Assembly (NCBI GenBank): GCA_018712915.1
Contig: DVGC01000001.1
Coordinates: 1 to 64,000, forward strand
DNA length: 64,000 nt
DNA from: Candidatus Copromonas faecavium (nom. illeg.)
Lineage (GTDB): Bacteria; Bacillota; Clostridia; Lachnospirales; Lachnospiraceae
Direction of reading: 5' to 3'
Below are positions 29,310 to 38,836 of this stretch, piece after piece. Under the pieces are notes generated by a model, which saw nothing but the letters and a program-made list of their open reading frames with translations, had not been told where the DNA came from and did no database searches. How positions within the stretch are numbered: the stretch's first letter is position 1; every line of letters starts with the position of its first letter. The translations under genes were made by a program, and so were the position numbers.

Positions 29310-30260
29310 ATGATGAAAAAACCTCTGATCATTCTTACAGGCCCGACAGCCTCCGGAAAAACGGAACTTTCCGTAGCCCTGGCGAAGCAAATCGGCGGAG
29401 AAATTATCAGCGCCGATTCCATGCAGGTATACCGTCACATGGACATTGGTTCCGCCAAGGTGACAAAAGAGGAGATGGACGGTATCCCCCATCATCTGCT
29501 CGATGTGCTGGAACCATGGGAGGACTTTAACGTCACCCTGTTTCAGAAGCTGGCAAAAGAGGCCATGGAAAAGATTTACGGAAACGGTCATATCCCCATT
29601 GTGGCCGGAGGCACCGGTTTTTATATCCAGGCTCTGCTTTATGACATCGATTTTACGGAAAATGACGGCGATTTTAGGTACCGGGAGAAGTTAATGGAGC
29701 TGGCCGGAAAGGAAGGGCCAGAAAAGCTTCATAAAATGCTTTCCCTGGTGGATCCGGAATCGGCAGCGGCCATTCATGAAAACAACGTAAAGCGCGTCAT
29801 CCGCGCCCTGGAGTTTTACGAGAAAACAGGCTTAAAAATATCCGAACATAACGAAGCAGAACGAAAAAAGGAATCCCCTTATGCCTTTGCCTATTATGTC
29901 CTGACCATGGAACGGGATCTTTTATACCGGCGTATCGAGAAACGGGTGGACAGGATGATGGAGAGCGGCCTTCTGGATGAAGTAAAAGCATTGAAGCTTC
30001 TGGGCTGCAAAAGCTCCATGGTGTCCATGCAGGGGCTGGGCTATAAGGAAATCCTGGCCTTTCTGGACGGGGAGATTCCGTTGGAGGAAGCAGTCCGGAT
30101 CATCAAGAGGGACACCCGGCACTTTGCAAAGCGCCAGTTAACCTGGTTTCGGAGAGAGCGGGAGATTTCCTGGATTCAGAAAGAACAATTTGATTTTGAC
30201 AATCAGGCCATTCTTCACTGGATGGAAGCAGATCTGAAAAAACGAGGTATCATTTCATAA
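29310..30260 (+). CDS. miaA: tRNA dimethylallyltransferase
   Basis: LIILTGPTASGKTELSVALAKQIGGEIISADSMQVYRHMDIGSAKV; GGTGFYIQALL. Overlap with the mutL 3' end in the track is a too-early start call. Confidence 0.96.
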   Translation: MMKKPLIILTGPTASGKTELSVALAKQIGGEIISADSMQVYRHMDIGSAKVTKEEMDGIPHHLLDVLEPWEDFNVTLFQKLAKEAMEKIYGNGHIPIVAGGTGFYIQALLYDIDFTENDGDFRYREKLMELAGKEGPEKLHKMLSLVDPESAAAIHENNVKRVIRALEFYEKTGLKISEHNEAERKKESPYAFAYYVLTMERDLLYRRIEKRVDRMMESGLLDEVKALKLLGCKSSMVSMQGLGYKEILAFLDGEIPLEEAVRIIKRDTRHFAKRQLTWFRREREISWIQKEQFDFDNQAILHWMEADLKKRGIIS

Positions 30261-30274
30261 GGAGCAAAAAACAA

Positions 30275-31558
30275 ATGGAATTGGAAGCACAATATAAACA
30301 GCTGGGGATTTCTAAGGAAGTCCTGGAATTTGGAAAAAACATCGAAGCATCTTTAAAGAAACGGTTTGAAGCCATCGATGAAACGGCGGAGTACAACCAG
30401 TTAAAGGTCATTCAGGCCATGCAGGAGGCCAGAGTCAGCGACATTCACTTTGCCGGGACCACCGGCTACGGATACAATGATCTGGGCCGCGACACTCTAG
30501 AAGAAGTTTATGCAAAGGCCTTTCACGGCGAGGACGCTCTGGTGCGTCCCCAGTTAATTTCCGGGACCCATGCCCTGACGGTTGCCCTCTGGGGAAGCCT
30601 GCGCCCGGGCGATGAAATCCTGTCCCCGGTGGGAAAACCTTATGACACTCTGGAGGAGGTCATCGGAATCCGGGATTCCGTAGGTTCTTTAAAGGAATTC
30701 GGCGTTTCCTACCGCCAGGTGGATCTGCTTCCCGACGGCTCCTTTGACTATGAAAATATCCGGAAGGCCATCGGAGAAAAGACCCGGCTGGTGGAAATCC
30801 AGAGATCCAAGGGCTATGCCGCCAGACCCACCCTGTCTGTTGCGCGCATCGGAGAGCTGATCCGTTTTATCAAGAAAATCAAGCCGGATGTCATCTGCAT
30901 GGTGGACAACTGTTACGGAGAATTCGTAGAACGAAAGGAGCCGACAGACGTGGGAGCCGATATGATTGTCGGTTCCCTGATCAAAAACCCCGGCGGCGGA
31001 CTGGCACCCATCGGCGGCTATATTGTGGGAAGGAAGGACTGCATCGAGCGTGCCGCCTACCGCCTGACGGCTCCCGGACTGGGAAAAGAAGTGGGCGCAA
31101 GCCTTGGCGTCAGCCAGTCCCTGTATCAGGGATTGTTCCTGTCCCCGACCGTCGTTGCCGGAGCTTTAAAAGGAGCAATTTTCGCTGCCAACATTTATGA
31201 ATCCCTGGGCTTTGCCGTATCTCCAAACGGAAGCGAGAGCCGTCATGACATCATCCAGGCAGTCACCTTCGGAACTCCCGAGGGCGTGATCAAGTTCTGC
31301 GAGGGAATCCAGGCGGCGGCCCCGGTGGACAGCTTCGTAACTCCCGAACCCTGGGCCATGCCCGGTTACGATTCCGATGTGATCATGGCCGCAGGCGCCT
31401 TTGTTCAGGGCTCATCCATTGAGCTTTCCGCCGACGGCCCCATCAAGCCTCCCTATTCGGTGTTCTTCCAGGGCGGCTTAACCTGGTACCATGCCAAACT
31501 TGGAATCTTAAAATCCCTGCAGAAGCTTTCGGAGGCAGGTCTAGTGACGATTCCTTAA
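30275..31558 (+). CDS. Methionine gamma-lyase / 'aluminium resistance' YnbB-like PLP enzyme
   Basis: TGYGYNDLGRDTLEEVYAKAFHGEDALVRPQLISGTHALTVALWG; DMIVGSLIKNPGGGLAPIGGYIVGR; follows miaA. Confidence 0.9.
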   Translation: MELEAQYKQLGISKEVLEFGKNIEASLKKRFEAIDETAEYNQLKVIQAMQEARVSDIHFAGTTGYGYNDLGRDTLEEVYAKAFHGEDALVRPQLISGTHALTVALWGSLRPGDEILSPVGKPYDTLEEVIGIRDSVGSLKEFGVSYRQVDLLPDGSFDYENIRKAIGEKTRLVEIQRSKGYAARPTLSVARIGELIRFIKKIKPDVICMVDNCYGEFVERKEPTDVGADMIVGSLIKNPGGGLAPIGGYIVGRKDCIERAAYRLTAPGLGKEVGASLGVSQSLYQGLFLSPTVVAGALKGAIFAANIYESLGFAVSPNGSESRHDIIQAVTFGTPEGVIKFCEGIQAAAPVDSFVTPEPWAMPGYDSDVIMAAGAFVQGSSIELSADGPIKPPYSVFFQGGLTWYHAKLGILKSLQKLSEAGLVTIP

Positions 31559-31633
31559 ATTTTTCGGGCGCATTGTGTTCCATGAAAAAATGTGTTAAAA
31601 TAAACGGAACCTACTTTCAGAGAGGAATGGACT

Positions 31634-31885
31634 ATGAAAAACAAAAATTCCTGGGTTCTTCTTTTGATGCTGCTATCAGGAATTGTGCTGGGCGGCTTTA
31701 TCGGAGAAATGACCTCCGGCATTGCCGGACTTTCCTGGCTGAATTTCGGCCAGTCCTTTGGGTTAAATGACCCGATGGTGTTAAATTTCGGAATCCTGGT
31801 GATTACCTTTGGCTTAAGTATCCGGATCACCATGGCCAGCATCATCGGCGTTATTCTGGCAATCATTGCCTATCATTTTCTGTAA
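31634..31885 (+). CDS. DUF4321-like small membrane protein
   Basis: 83 aa, two hydrophobic helices: WVLLLMLLSGIVLGGFIGEM... FGLSIRITMASIIGVILAIIAYHFL; GAGAGG RBS upstream. Confidence 0.65.
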   Translation: MKNKNSWVLLLMLLSGIVLGGFIGEMTSGIAGLSWLNFGQSFGLNDPMVLNFGILVITFGLSIRITMASIIGVILAIIAYHFL

Positions 31886-32010
31886 TCCCCAAAAGCGGAC
31901 AGGCAGGCTGAACGCTGAAACAGGCAGGCAGACTGTCCGGATTTTGCGGAACCATCGTTTTGCACCGGCTTTTCAGGTACTTGGAGAGAAGAAAGAAAGG
32001 TTGGTGTGTG

Positions 32011-32718
32011 ATGAAGCAAAAGCAGAAGCGTACCATGAAAGAGCTGCCCTTATGGGAGCGGCCCTATGAAAAGGTACTGGAATGCGGAAGTGCATCTCTT
32101 TCGGATGCAGAGCTTCTTGCTGTGATCCTGCGCTCGGGAACCAGAGAGCTTTCCGCAAAGGAAATGGCGGAGGAAATCCTCCGTCATGGCACGCCGGCCG
32201 GGCTTGCCGGCCTGCTGCACGGAACGCTGGAGGATTTTATGGAAATCCGGGGCGTGGGAAAGGTGAAGGCCATTCAGCTGGTCTGCATCGGAGAATTATC
32301 CAGACGAATCTGGAAAACAGCGGTTTCTGCGGAAACCACGGTTTTTGATCATCCCTCCAAGGTGGCTTCCCGCTATATGGAGGAGATGCGCCATATGGAA
32401 CAGGAAAATCTGAAACTTTTGATTCTGAATACAAAAAACATTTTAATCCGCGAGGTGAACATTTCCAGAGGAACAGTCAATGCTTCCCTTTCCACGCCGA
32501 GAGAGCTTTTTATTGAGGCCTTACGTCACCGTGGAGTGGGAATTATCCTGCTTCACAATCACCCCAGCGGTGACCCGGCTCCCAGCAGGGAGGACTGCCT
32601 TTACACAAGGCGGGTCCAGCAGGCAGGAAATTTACTGGGAATTCCGCTGTTAGACCATATCATCATCGGGGATAATGCTTATGTGAGCCTGAAAGAACGG
32701 GGAATACTGGAAACATGA
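32011..32718 (+). CDS. radC: RadC family protein (JAMM)
   Basis: MKELPLWERPYEKVLECGSASLSDAELLAVILRSGT; LLHNHPSGDPAPSREDCLYTRRV. Confidence 0.95.
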   Translation: MKQKQKRTMKELPLWERPYEKVLECGSASLSDAELLAVILRSGTRELSAKEMAEEILRHGTPAGLAGLLHGTLEDFMEIRGVGKVKAIQLVCIGELSRRIWKTAVSAETTVFDHPSKVASRYMEEMRHMEQENLKLLILNTKNILIREVNISRGTVNASLSTPRELFIEALRHRGVGIILLHNHPSGDPAPSREDCLYTRRVQQAGNLLGIPLLDHIIIGDNAYVSLKERGILET

Positions 32719-33557
32719 AGAATACCAAATATTTTCTGGCAGGACTCTCGCTTTTGTGCATCTGCATGATTGCGGTTACCTCCATTCAGGGGAGCCTGCT
32801 GAATCCTTTGCGAAACGCGGTGGGAACCTTTCTGGTCCCTATCCAGTCGGGAATCAATGCCGTCGGCGGCGGAATTTACCAGGAGCTCAGCGCCATGGCC
32901 GAGCTTCGTACCGCCCTGGATGAAAATGAGCGCTTAAAGGCCCAGGTGGCAGAGCTGACAGAGGAAAATACCAGGCTGCGGTCCGAGCAGTTTGAATTGG
33001 AGCGTCTCCGGGATCTTTATGAGCTGGATCAGGACTACATGCAGTACAATAAAATCGGTGCGCGGATCATTGCCAAGGACTCCAGCTCCTGGTTTTCCGT
33101 CTTTCGGATTGACAAGGGAGCCGATGATGGAATCAAGGAAAATATGAATGTCATCGCCGGCGGCGGACTGGTGGGCATCGTCACAGACGTGGGGTCCAAT
33201 TATGCCACGGTCCGCTCCATCATCGACGATTCCAGCCAGGTCAGCGCCATGGCCCAGCAGTCGGGAGATTCCTGTATCGTTTCCGGCGATCTGCGGCTGT
33301 TCCGTGAAGGAAGGCTGCGGCTTTCCTATATGGAAAAAGACGATGATATCAAAGACGGCGACATGATTGTTACCTCCAACATCAGCGGCAAATTTCTGCC
33401 GGGGATTTTAATCGGCTATGCCACAGACATTACGGTGGATTACCATGACAATCTGACCAAATCCGGCTATCTGATCCCGGTGGCTCAGTTTGACCGTCTG
33501 CAGGAGGTGCTTGTCATTACAGATTTAAAGGATGCGGGGCCGGAGCTTAATGAATAG
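32715..33557 (+). CDS. mreC: Rod shape-determining protein MreC
   Basis: N-terminal TM, coiled coil, ARIIAKDSSSWFSVFRIDKGADDGIKENMNVIAGGGLVGIVTDVGSNYATVRSIIDDSSQVSA. Confidence 0.95.
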   Translation: MKNTKYFLAGLSLLCICMIAVTSIQGSLLNPLRNAVGTFLVPIQSGINAVGGGIYQELSAMAELRTALDENERLKAQVAELTEENTRLRSEQFELERLRDLYELDQDYMQYNKIGARIIAKDSSSWFSVFRIDKGADDGIKENMNVIAGGGLVGIVTDVGSNYATVRSIIDDSSQVSAMAQQSGDSCIVSGDLRLFREGRLRLSYMEKDDDIKDGDMIVTSNISGKFLPGILIGYATDITVDYHDNLTKSGYLIPVAQFDRLQEVLVITDLKDAGPELNE

Positions 33558-34080
33558 CAGTATCAAACAAATTATCATCAGCCTCTGTCTGGTCATACTT
33601 GCCTTCGCAGTTCAGACCGGCGTTTTTCCCCTGCTGCCTTTTCTTGCGGTTTATCCAAACCTGATGGTGATTCTCACCTTCTCTCTGGGATTTATCCGCG
33701 GAAGCAGAGCAGGAATGGCTTACGGCCTGGTGGCCGGACTTCTTCTGGATTTGTCTTCCGGCGGACCTCTGGGCTTTCATACCCTGATTTTTATCTGGAT
33801 CGGGTATCTGAACGGAATCGGTACCAAGTATTATTACGAAGACTACATCACCCTTCCTCTGGTACTGTCCGCATTAAATGAAATTCTTTATAATCTTTAC
33901 CTGTATATATTCGGGTTCCTTGTACGGGGCCGGCTGGATTTTGGCTATTATTTTCTCAATATCATTCTGCCGGAGACCATTTTTACCGTAGTCACCACCC
34001 TGGTGCTGTACCGGTTGTTCCTGTTTATCAGCAGGAAGCTGGAAGAAATGGGAAAAAGGAGAGACACAACGATTGTTTAA
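33550..34080 (+). CDS. mreD: Rod shape-determining protein MreD
   Basis: Polytopic; FPLLPFLAVYPNLMVILTFSLGFIRGSRAGMAYGLVAGLLLDLSSGGPLGFHTL. Confidence 0.9.
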   Translation: MNSSIKQIIISLCLVILAFAVQTGVFPLLPFLAVYPNLMVILTFSLGFIRGSRAGMAYGLVAGLLLDLSSGGPLGFHTLIFIWIGYLNGIGTKYYYEDYITLPLVLSALNEILYNLYLYIFGFLVRGRLDFGYYFLNIILPETIFTVVTTLVLYRLFLFISRKLEEMGKRRDTTIV

Positions 34081-36952
34081 GGACTTGCTGGAAATTTCCA
34101 AAGATTTTTTCAAAAAACTGTTTTCCTCCCGTCTGTTTATTCTGGGGGTTTTCATGACTTTCCTGTTCGGGGTTCTGAGCGTGCGCCTGTTCAGCCTTCA
34201 GATCGTAAACGGAGCCGATTATCAGGAAACCTATATGGCGAAAACAGAAAAAACCATCAGCCTGACGGGAACCAGAGGAAATATTTATGACCGGAATGGC
34301 AGCGTCTTAGCCTACAACGAGCTTTCCTACAACGTAACCATCCAGGATAACGGAGACTATTCCACCGCCAACGAACGGAACCGGATGCTTCTTTTGCTGA
34401 TCCGTATCCTGAACCGCCACGGTGAAACGGTTCAGGGGGAATTTCAGGTCGGTTTTGATTCCTCCGGCAATATGGTTTTCACATCTTCCTCGGAAACTTC
34501 CAGAAAGCGGTTCCTTGCAGATATTTACGGACTTCGTACCATCGATGAACTGGATGATGAAGAGGGAAACTATCCTTCCGATATCACCGCACGGGAGCTT
34601 TTTGACTCCCGGCTTTTCTATTACGGGCTGGATGCAGTCACCGATGAAAACGGGGAACCGGTTTCCATGACAGATGAAGAAGCTCTGGCCATTATCAATA
34701 TCCGCTATACCATGGGCCTGACGGCCTACCGGAAATATGAATCCACGACGGTGGCCGCCAACGTCAGCAAGGAAACCATGACGGACGTACTGGAAAATTC
34801 GGCGGATTTAAAGGGTGTCAGCATTGATGAATCCACCATAAGGGTTTACAACGACAGCCAGTATTTTGCTCCCATCATCGGTTACATCGGAAAAATCTGG
34901 GAGGATGAGCTGGAAACCCTGAGAAAAACCAACCCTGATTACGAGCTGACGGATCTGGTGGGAAAAACAGGAATTGAAGCTTCTATGGAAAGTGTCCTTC
35001 AGGGAACAAAAGGGCACCAGACCATGTATGTGGACAACATGGGGCGGATCCTGGAGATCGTGGATCGGAAAGAGCCGGAGGCCGGAAAGGACTTATACCT
35101 TACCATCGACCGGAATCTTCAGATCGGCGTTTACCATATTTTAGAGCAGCAGCTGGCCGGCGTAATCACCAGCAAGCTGGTCAACCGGGATCTGGACGAA
35201 AGCGATTACAGCAAAGGCTCTGCAATTCCCATTCCGGTAAAGGATGCCTATTATCAGCTGATTAATAATAATGTTCTTGATATGGAAGCCTTTGCGGCTC
35301 CGGAGGCGTCTCAGGTGGAAAAATCCATCTACTCCAAATACAGTCAGGCCAGAGAGCAGATTTTATCCTCCCTCCGGTCCGAGCTTTTGAACGAACAGGC
35401 GGCTGCCCTCGGTACTCTGCCGGAGGACATGTTCTCCTACATGCAGTATATCTATTCCTTCCTGGTCAATGAGGGAATCATCCAGACAGGCCAGATCAGT
35501 CAGAACGCGGATTATTATCAGGCCTGGCGGGAGGATGCCATCAGCTTAAGAGATTATCTTTATGCAGGAATCGCCGACAGCTGGATTGACACGACAAAGC
35601 TTGACATCGAAACCAGGTATTCCGATGCGGACGACGTATACAACCGGATTGCGGAGTATGTCATGGCTGATCTGGAGACCGATTCCAGCTTTGCCAAACG
35701 GATTTACCGGTATTTAATCAATGATGGAACCGTAACGGGGCGGGAGCTCTGTCTGGCGCTTTATTCCCAGAATGTACTGGCCTACGACGAATCGGAGGTG
35801 CGGATGCTGGAGCAGAACGGAGAAGAGTATGCCTTCCAGTTTATCCGCCAGAAGATTTCCGATATTGAAATTACGCCCGCACAGCTGGCTCTGGATCCCT
35901 GTTCTGCCAGCTGCGTCATTACCGATGTCAATACGGGAGAGGTGCGCTGCCTGGTCACCTATCCAAGCTACGACAACAATAAGTTTTCCGGCACGGTGGA
36001 TGCAGAGTATTACAGCAGATTAAATAATGACTTATCCCTTCCGCTGTTTAATAACGCCACACAGGCTCAGAAGGCGCCTGGTTCCACCTTTAAACCCATC
36101 ATGGCCATTGCCGCCCTGGAAGAGGGCGTGGTGGGCCTGACGGATACGGTGGACTGTACGGGACGGTATACGGAGATCACGCCCAATATCCGGTGCTGGA
36201 TTTACCCCGGCCGTCACAATGAGCTTAATGTGGAGCAGGCCATTCAAAACTCCTGCAACGTGTTCTTTTCAGAAATGGCCCATCGCCTTTCCACAGATGA
36301 AACCGGCGCCTATTCTCCGGAACGTGGAATCGAAGCCATCCGGAAATATGCTTCCATGTTTGGTTTAAATGAAACAACGGGCATTGAGATTTCTGAAACT
36401 GCCCCGCAGATGACCACAGAAAATCCGGAATCTTCCGCCATTGGACAGGGAACCAATGCCTACTCCAATGTCCAGCTGGCGCGCTACATTTCTGCCGTGG
36501 CCAACCGGGGAACGGTTTATCAGTTAAGTCTGCTGGATAAAATGACGGATTCCCAGGGAAATCTGGTGGAAGATTTCACACCGGCGGTCCGCTCAGAAGT
36601 GGATATTCAGGATTCCACCTGGAATGCAGTCCATACCGGTATGAGGCGGGTAATTTCCGACGGTTCCGCCAGCCGGATTTTCAATGATCTGGAAGTGAAT
36701 ATCGCCGGAAAGACCGGAACGGCTGAGGAAGTGAAGAACGGCCATACCATCAACCATGCCTTCTTCGTATCCTTTGCGCCTTTCGATCATCCGGAGATTG
36801 CCGTTACGGTCAATATTCCCTACGGATATACGTCCACCAACGCGGCCACTGCGGCAAAAAATATCTACCGGTTCTATTATGGCTACACCGATCTGGACTA
36901 TATTCTGAACAACAGCGCGCTCAATGTCTCTACGGTAGAAATCGGAGACTAG
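34073..36952 (+). CDS. Penicillin-binding protein 2 (class B PBP / transpeptidase)
   Basis: TGTRGNIYDRNGSVLAYNELSYNVTI; GSTFKPIMAIAAL (SxxK), NSCNVFF (SxN), AGKTGTAEE (KTG). Confidence 0.95.
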   Translation: MFKDLLEISKDFFKKLFSSRLFILGVFMTFLFGVLSVRLFSLQIVNGADYQETYMAKTEKTISLTGTRGNIYDRNGSVLAYNELSYNVTIQDNGDYSTANERNRMLLLLIRILNRHGETVQGEFQVGFDSSGNMVFTSSSETSRKRFLADIYGLRTIDELDDEEGNYPSDITARELFDSRLFYYGLDAVTDENGEPVSMTDEEALAIINIRYTMGLTAYRKYESTTVAANVSKETMTDVLENSADLKGVSIDESTIRVYNDSQYFAPIIGYIGKIWEDELETLRKTNPDYELTDLVGKTGIEASMESVLQGTKGHQTMYVDNMGRILEIVDRKEPEAGKDLYLTIDRNLQIGVYHILEQQLAGVITSKLVNRDLDESDYSKGSAIPIPVKDAYYQLINNNVLDMEAFAAPEASQVEKSIYSKYSQAREQILSSLRSELLNEQAAALGTLPEDMFSYMQYIYSFLVNEGIIQTGQISQNADYYQAWREDAISLRDYLYAGIADSWIDTTKLDIETRYSDADDVYNRIAEYVMADLETDSSFAKRIYRYLINDGTVTGRELCLALYSQNVLAYDESEVRMLEQNGEEYAFQFIRQKISDIEITPAQLALDPCSASCVITDVNTGEVRCLVTYPSYDNNKFSGTVDAEYYSRLNNDLSLPLFNNATQAQKAPGSTFKPIMAIAALEEGVVGLTDTVDCTGRYTEITPNIRCWIYPGRHNELNVEQAIQNSCNVFFSEMAHRLSTDETGAYSPERGIEAIRKYASMFGLNETTGIEISETAPQMTTENPESSAIGQGTNAYSNVQLARYISAVANRGTVYQLSLLDKMTDSQGNLVEDFTPAVRSEVDIQDSTWNAVHTGMRRVISDGSASRIFNDLEVNIAGKTGTAEEVKNGHTINHAFFVSFAPFDHPEIAVTVNIPYGYTSTNAATAAKNIYRFYYGYTDLDYILNNSALNVSTVEIGD

Positions 36953-36972
36953 CGCCGCAAGGAGTGAGATAG

Positions 36973-37638
36973 ATGAAGAATGCGGTTGTAATCAAAGGAA
37001 ACAAGGCCGGAATGACGGTCTACCTTGATCCTGAGCTTCCTTTTGAGGAGCTTTTGGAGGCTGTGGCAAAAAAATTCCAGAAAACGGCCAAATTCTGGGG
37101 CGCCGCCCAGATGACGCTGACTCTGGAAGGCCGCAGCCTGACGCCCCGGGAGGAAATGGAGGTTATTGATACCATTACGGAAAATTCGAACATTGAAATC
37201 CTCTGCCTTCTTGACACCGATGCCAACCGCATCGAGCGCTGCGAGAAGGCACTCAATGAAAAGCTGATGGAGCTTTCCTCCTTAACGGGTCAGTTCTACA
37301 AAGGAAATCTCCGGTCCGGAGACGTACTGGAGACGGAAACCAGCATCGTTGTCATCGGTGATGTGGAGCGGGGTGCCAGGGTGCTGGCCAAGGGAAACAT
37401 CATCATCCTCGGCGCTTTAAGGGGAGCGGCACTGGCCGGTGCAGCCGGAAACATCAACGCAGTCATTGTCGCCTTTGAGATGGCTCCCTCCCAGATTAAA
37501 ATTTCCGATCTTTCCTATCCGAAAGCCGAAAAAGGAAAGTCCCTGGGACGGGGGCCCATGATGATTCTTGTAGAAAATGGGCGGATTTGTGCCGAGCCAA
37601 TCAAAAAGAGCTTTTTAAATGCATTAAATTTCATTTAA
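36973..37638 (+). CDS. minC: Septum site-determining protein MinC
   Basis: RSGDVLETETSIVVIGDVERGARVLAKGNIIILGALRGAALAGAAGN. Confidence 0.95.
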   Translation: MKNAVVIKGNKAGMTVYLDPELPFEELLEAVAKKFQKTAKFWGAAQMTLTLEGRSLTPREEMEVIDTITENSNIEILCLLDTDANRIERCEKALNEKLMELSSLTGQFYKGNLRSGDVLETETSIVVIGDVERGARVLAKGNIIILGALRGAALAGAAGNINAVIVAFEMAPSQIKISDLSYPKAEKGKSLGRGPMMILVENGRICAEPIKKSFLNALNFI

Positions 37639-37671
37639 TACTGGAAATATTTTTATTTTTCATGTAAGATA

Positions 37672-37729
37672 TAACAGACAGGAAGCATGATGGGCAGTCC
37701 GGCTGCCTTAAAAGCTCCTTTGTCTGTTA
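37672..37729 (+). other. Nested inverted repeat / probable RNA structure in the minC-minD intergenic region
   Basis: TAACAGACA(GGAAGC)...(GCTCC)TTTGTCTGTTA outer stem enclosing GGCAG-tccgg-CTGCC. Confidence 0.5.
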
Positions 37730-37758
37730 AGAACAACTGAATACAGGAGGATATTCTT

Positions 37759-38550
37759 ATGAGCGAAGTCATTGTTGTTACATCCGGTAAAGGGGGTGTG
37801 GGCAAAACGACGACCTCTGCGAATGTCGGAACCGGGCTTGCCATGCTGGGAGAAAAGGTGGTCCTGATTGATACGGATATCGGGCTGCGCAATCTCGACG
37901 TGGTGATGGGACTGGAGAACCGTATCGTCTACAATCTGGTGGACGTCGTGGAGGGGAATTGCCGTATGAAGCAGGCCCTTATAAAAGACAAAAGATATCC
38001 TAACCTGTTTTTACTTCCATCCGCCCAGACCCGGGACAAGTCTTCCGTTTCCCCAGGCCAGATTAAAAAGCTGGTGGATGGTCTGAGAGAAGAATTCGAC
38101 TATGTGATTTTAGACTGCCCGGCCGGAATCGAGCAGGGCTTTAAAAACGCCATTGCAGGCGCGGACCGAGCTTTTGTTGTCACCACTCCCGAAGTATCTG
38201 CCATCCGGGATGCCGATCGGATTGTGGGGCTTCTGGAGGCCAATGAAATTACGAAAATTGATTTGATTGTCAACCGTGTCCGCATGGATATGGTCCGGAG
38301 AGGGGATATGATGTCCATTGAGGATGTGACCGATATTCTGGGGCTTCCCATTCTGGGCGCCATCCCGGATGATGAGGAAATTGTGATTTCCACCAATCAG
38401 GGAGAGCCTCTGGTGGGGATGAATGCTCCGGCCGGACAGGCCTATCTCAATATCTGCAAACGGGTGCTTGGTCAGGAGGTACCCATGATGGACCTTGAGA
38501 GAAACCGCGGCCTGTTCACCAGATTTGCAGGTTTCCTGAAACGGGCCTGA
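37759..38550 (+). CDS. minD: Septum site-determining protein MinD
   Basis: VIVVTSGKGGVGKTTTSANVGTGLAMLGEKVVLIDTDIGLRNLDVVMGLENRIVYNLVDVVEG. Confidence 0.98.
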   Translation: MSEVIVVTSGKGGVGKTTTSANVGTGLAMLGEKVVLIDTDIGLRNLDVVMGLENRIVYNLVDVVEGNCRMKQALIKDKRYPNLFLLPSAQTRDKSSVSPGQIKKLVDGLREEFDYVILDCPAGIEQGFKNAIAGADRAFVVTTPEVSAIRDADRIVGLLEANEITKIDLIVNRVRMDMVRRGDMMSIEDVTDILGLPILGAIPDDEEIVISTNQGEPLVGMNAPAGQAYLNICKRVLGQEVPMMDLERNRGLFTRFAGFLKRA

Positions 38551-38552
38551 GA

Positions 38553-38834
38553 ATGGCAAGACTGACTGATATCCTGACAAAGAGGAATTCCGGATGCATC
38601 GCCAAGCGCAGACTCCGGCTGGTCCTGGTTTCGGATCGGGCCGGCTGTACGCCGGAAATCCTGGAAATGATCAAGGACGACATGATAAAGGTAATCTCAA
38701 AATACATGGAAATCGATGCCGATGGACTGGAAATCAAGGTTTCCAGAGTGGAGGAGCGGAAAACGGGAGCCAGGCTCCCTGTTCTGTATGCCAGCATTCC
38801 TGTTCGTGCCTTGCTTGCGAAAGGGACATATTGA
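38553..38834 (+). CDS. minE: Cell division topological specificity factor MinE
   Basis: AKRRLRLVLVSDRAGCTPEILEMIKDDMIKVISKYMEIDADGLEIKVSR, immediately after minD. Confidence 0.95.
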   Translation: MARLTDILTKRNSGCIAKRRLRLVLVSDRAGCTPEILEMIKDDMIKVISKYMEIDADGLEIKVSRVEERKTGARLPVLYASIPVRALLAKGTY

Positions 38835-38836
38835 AC

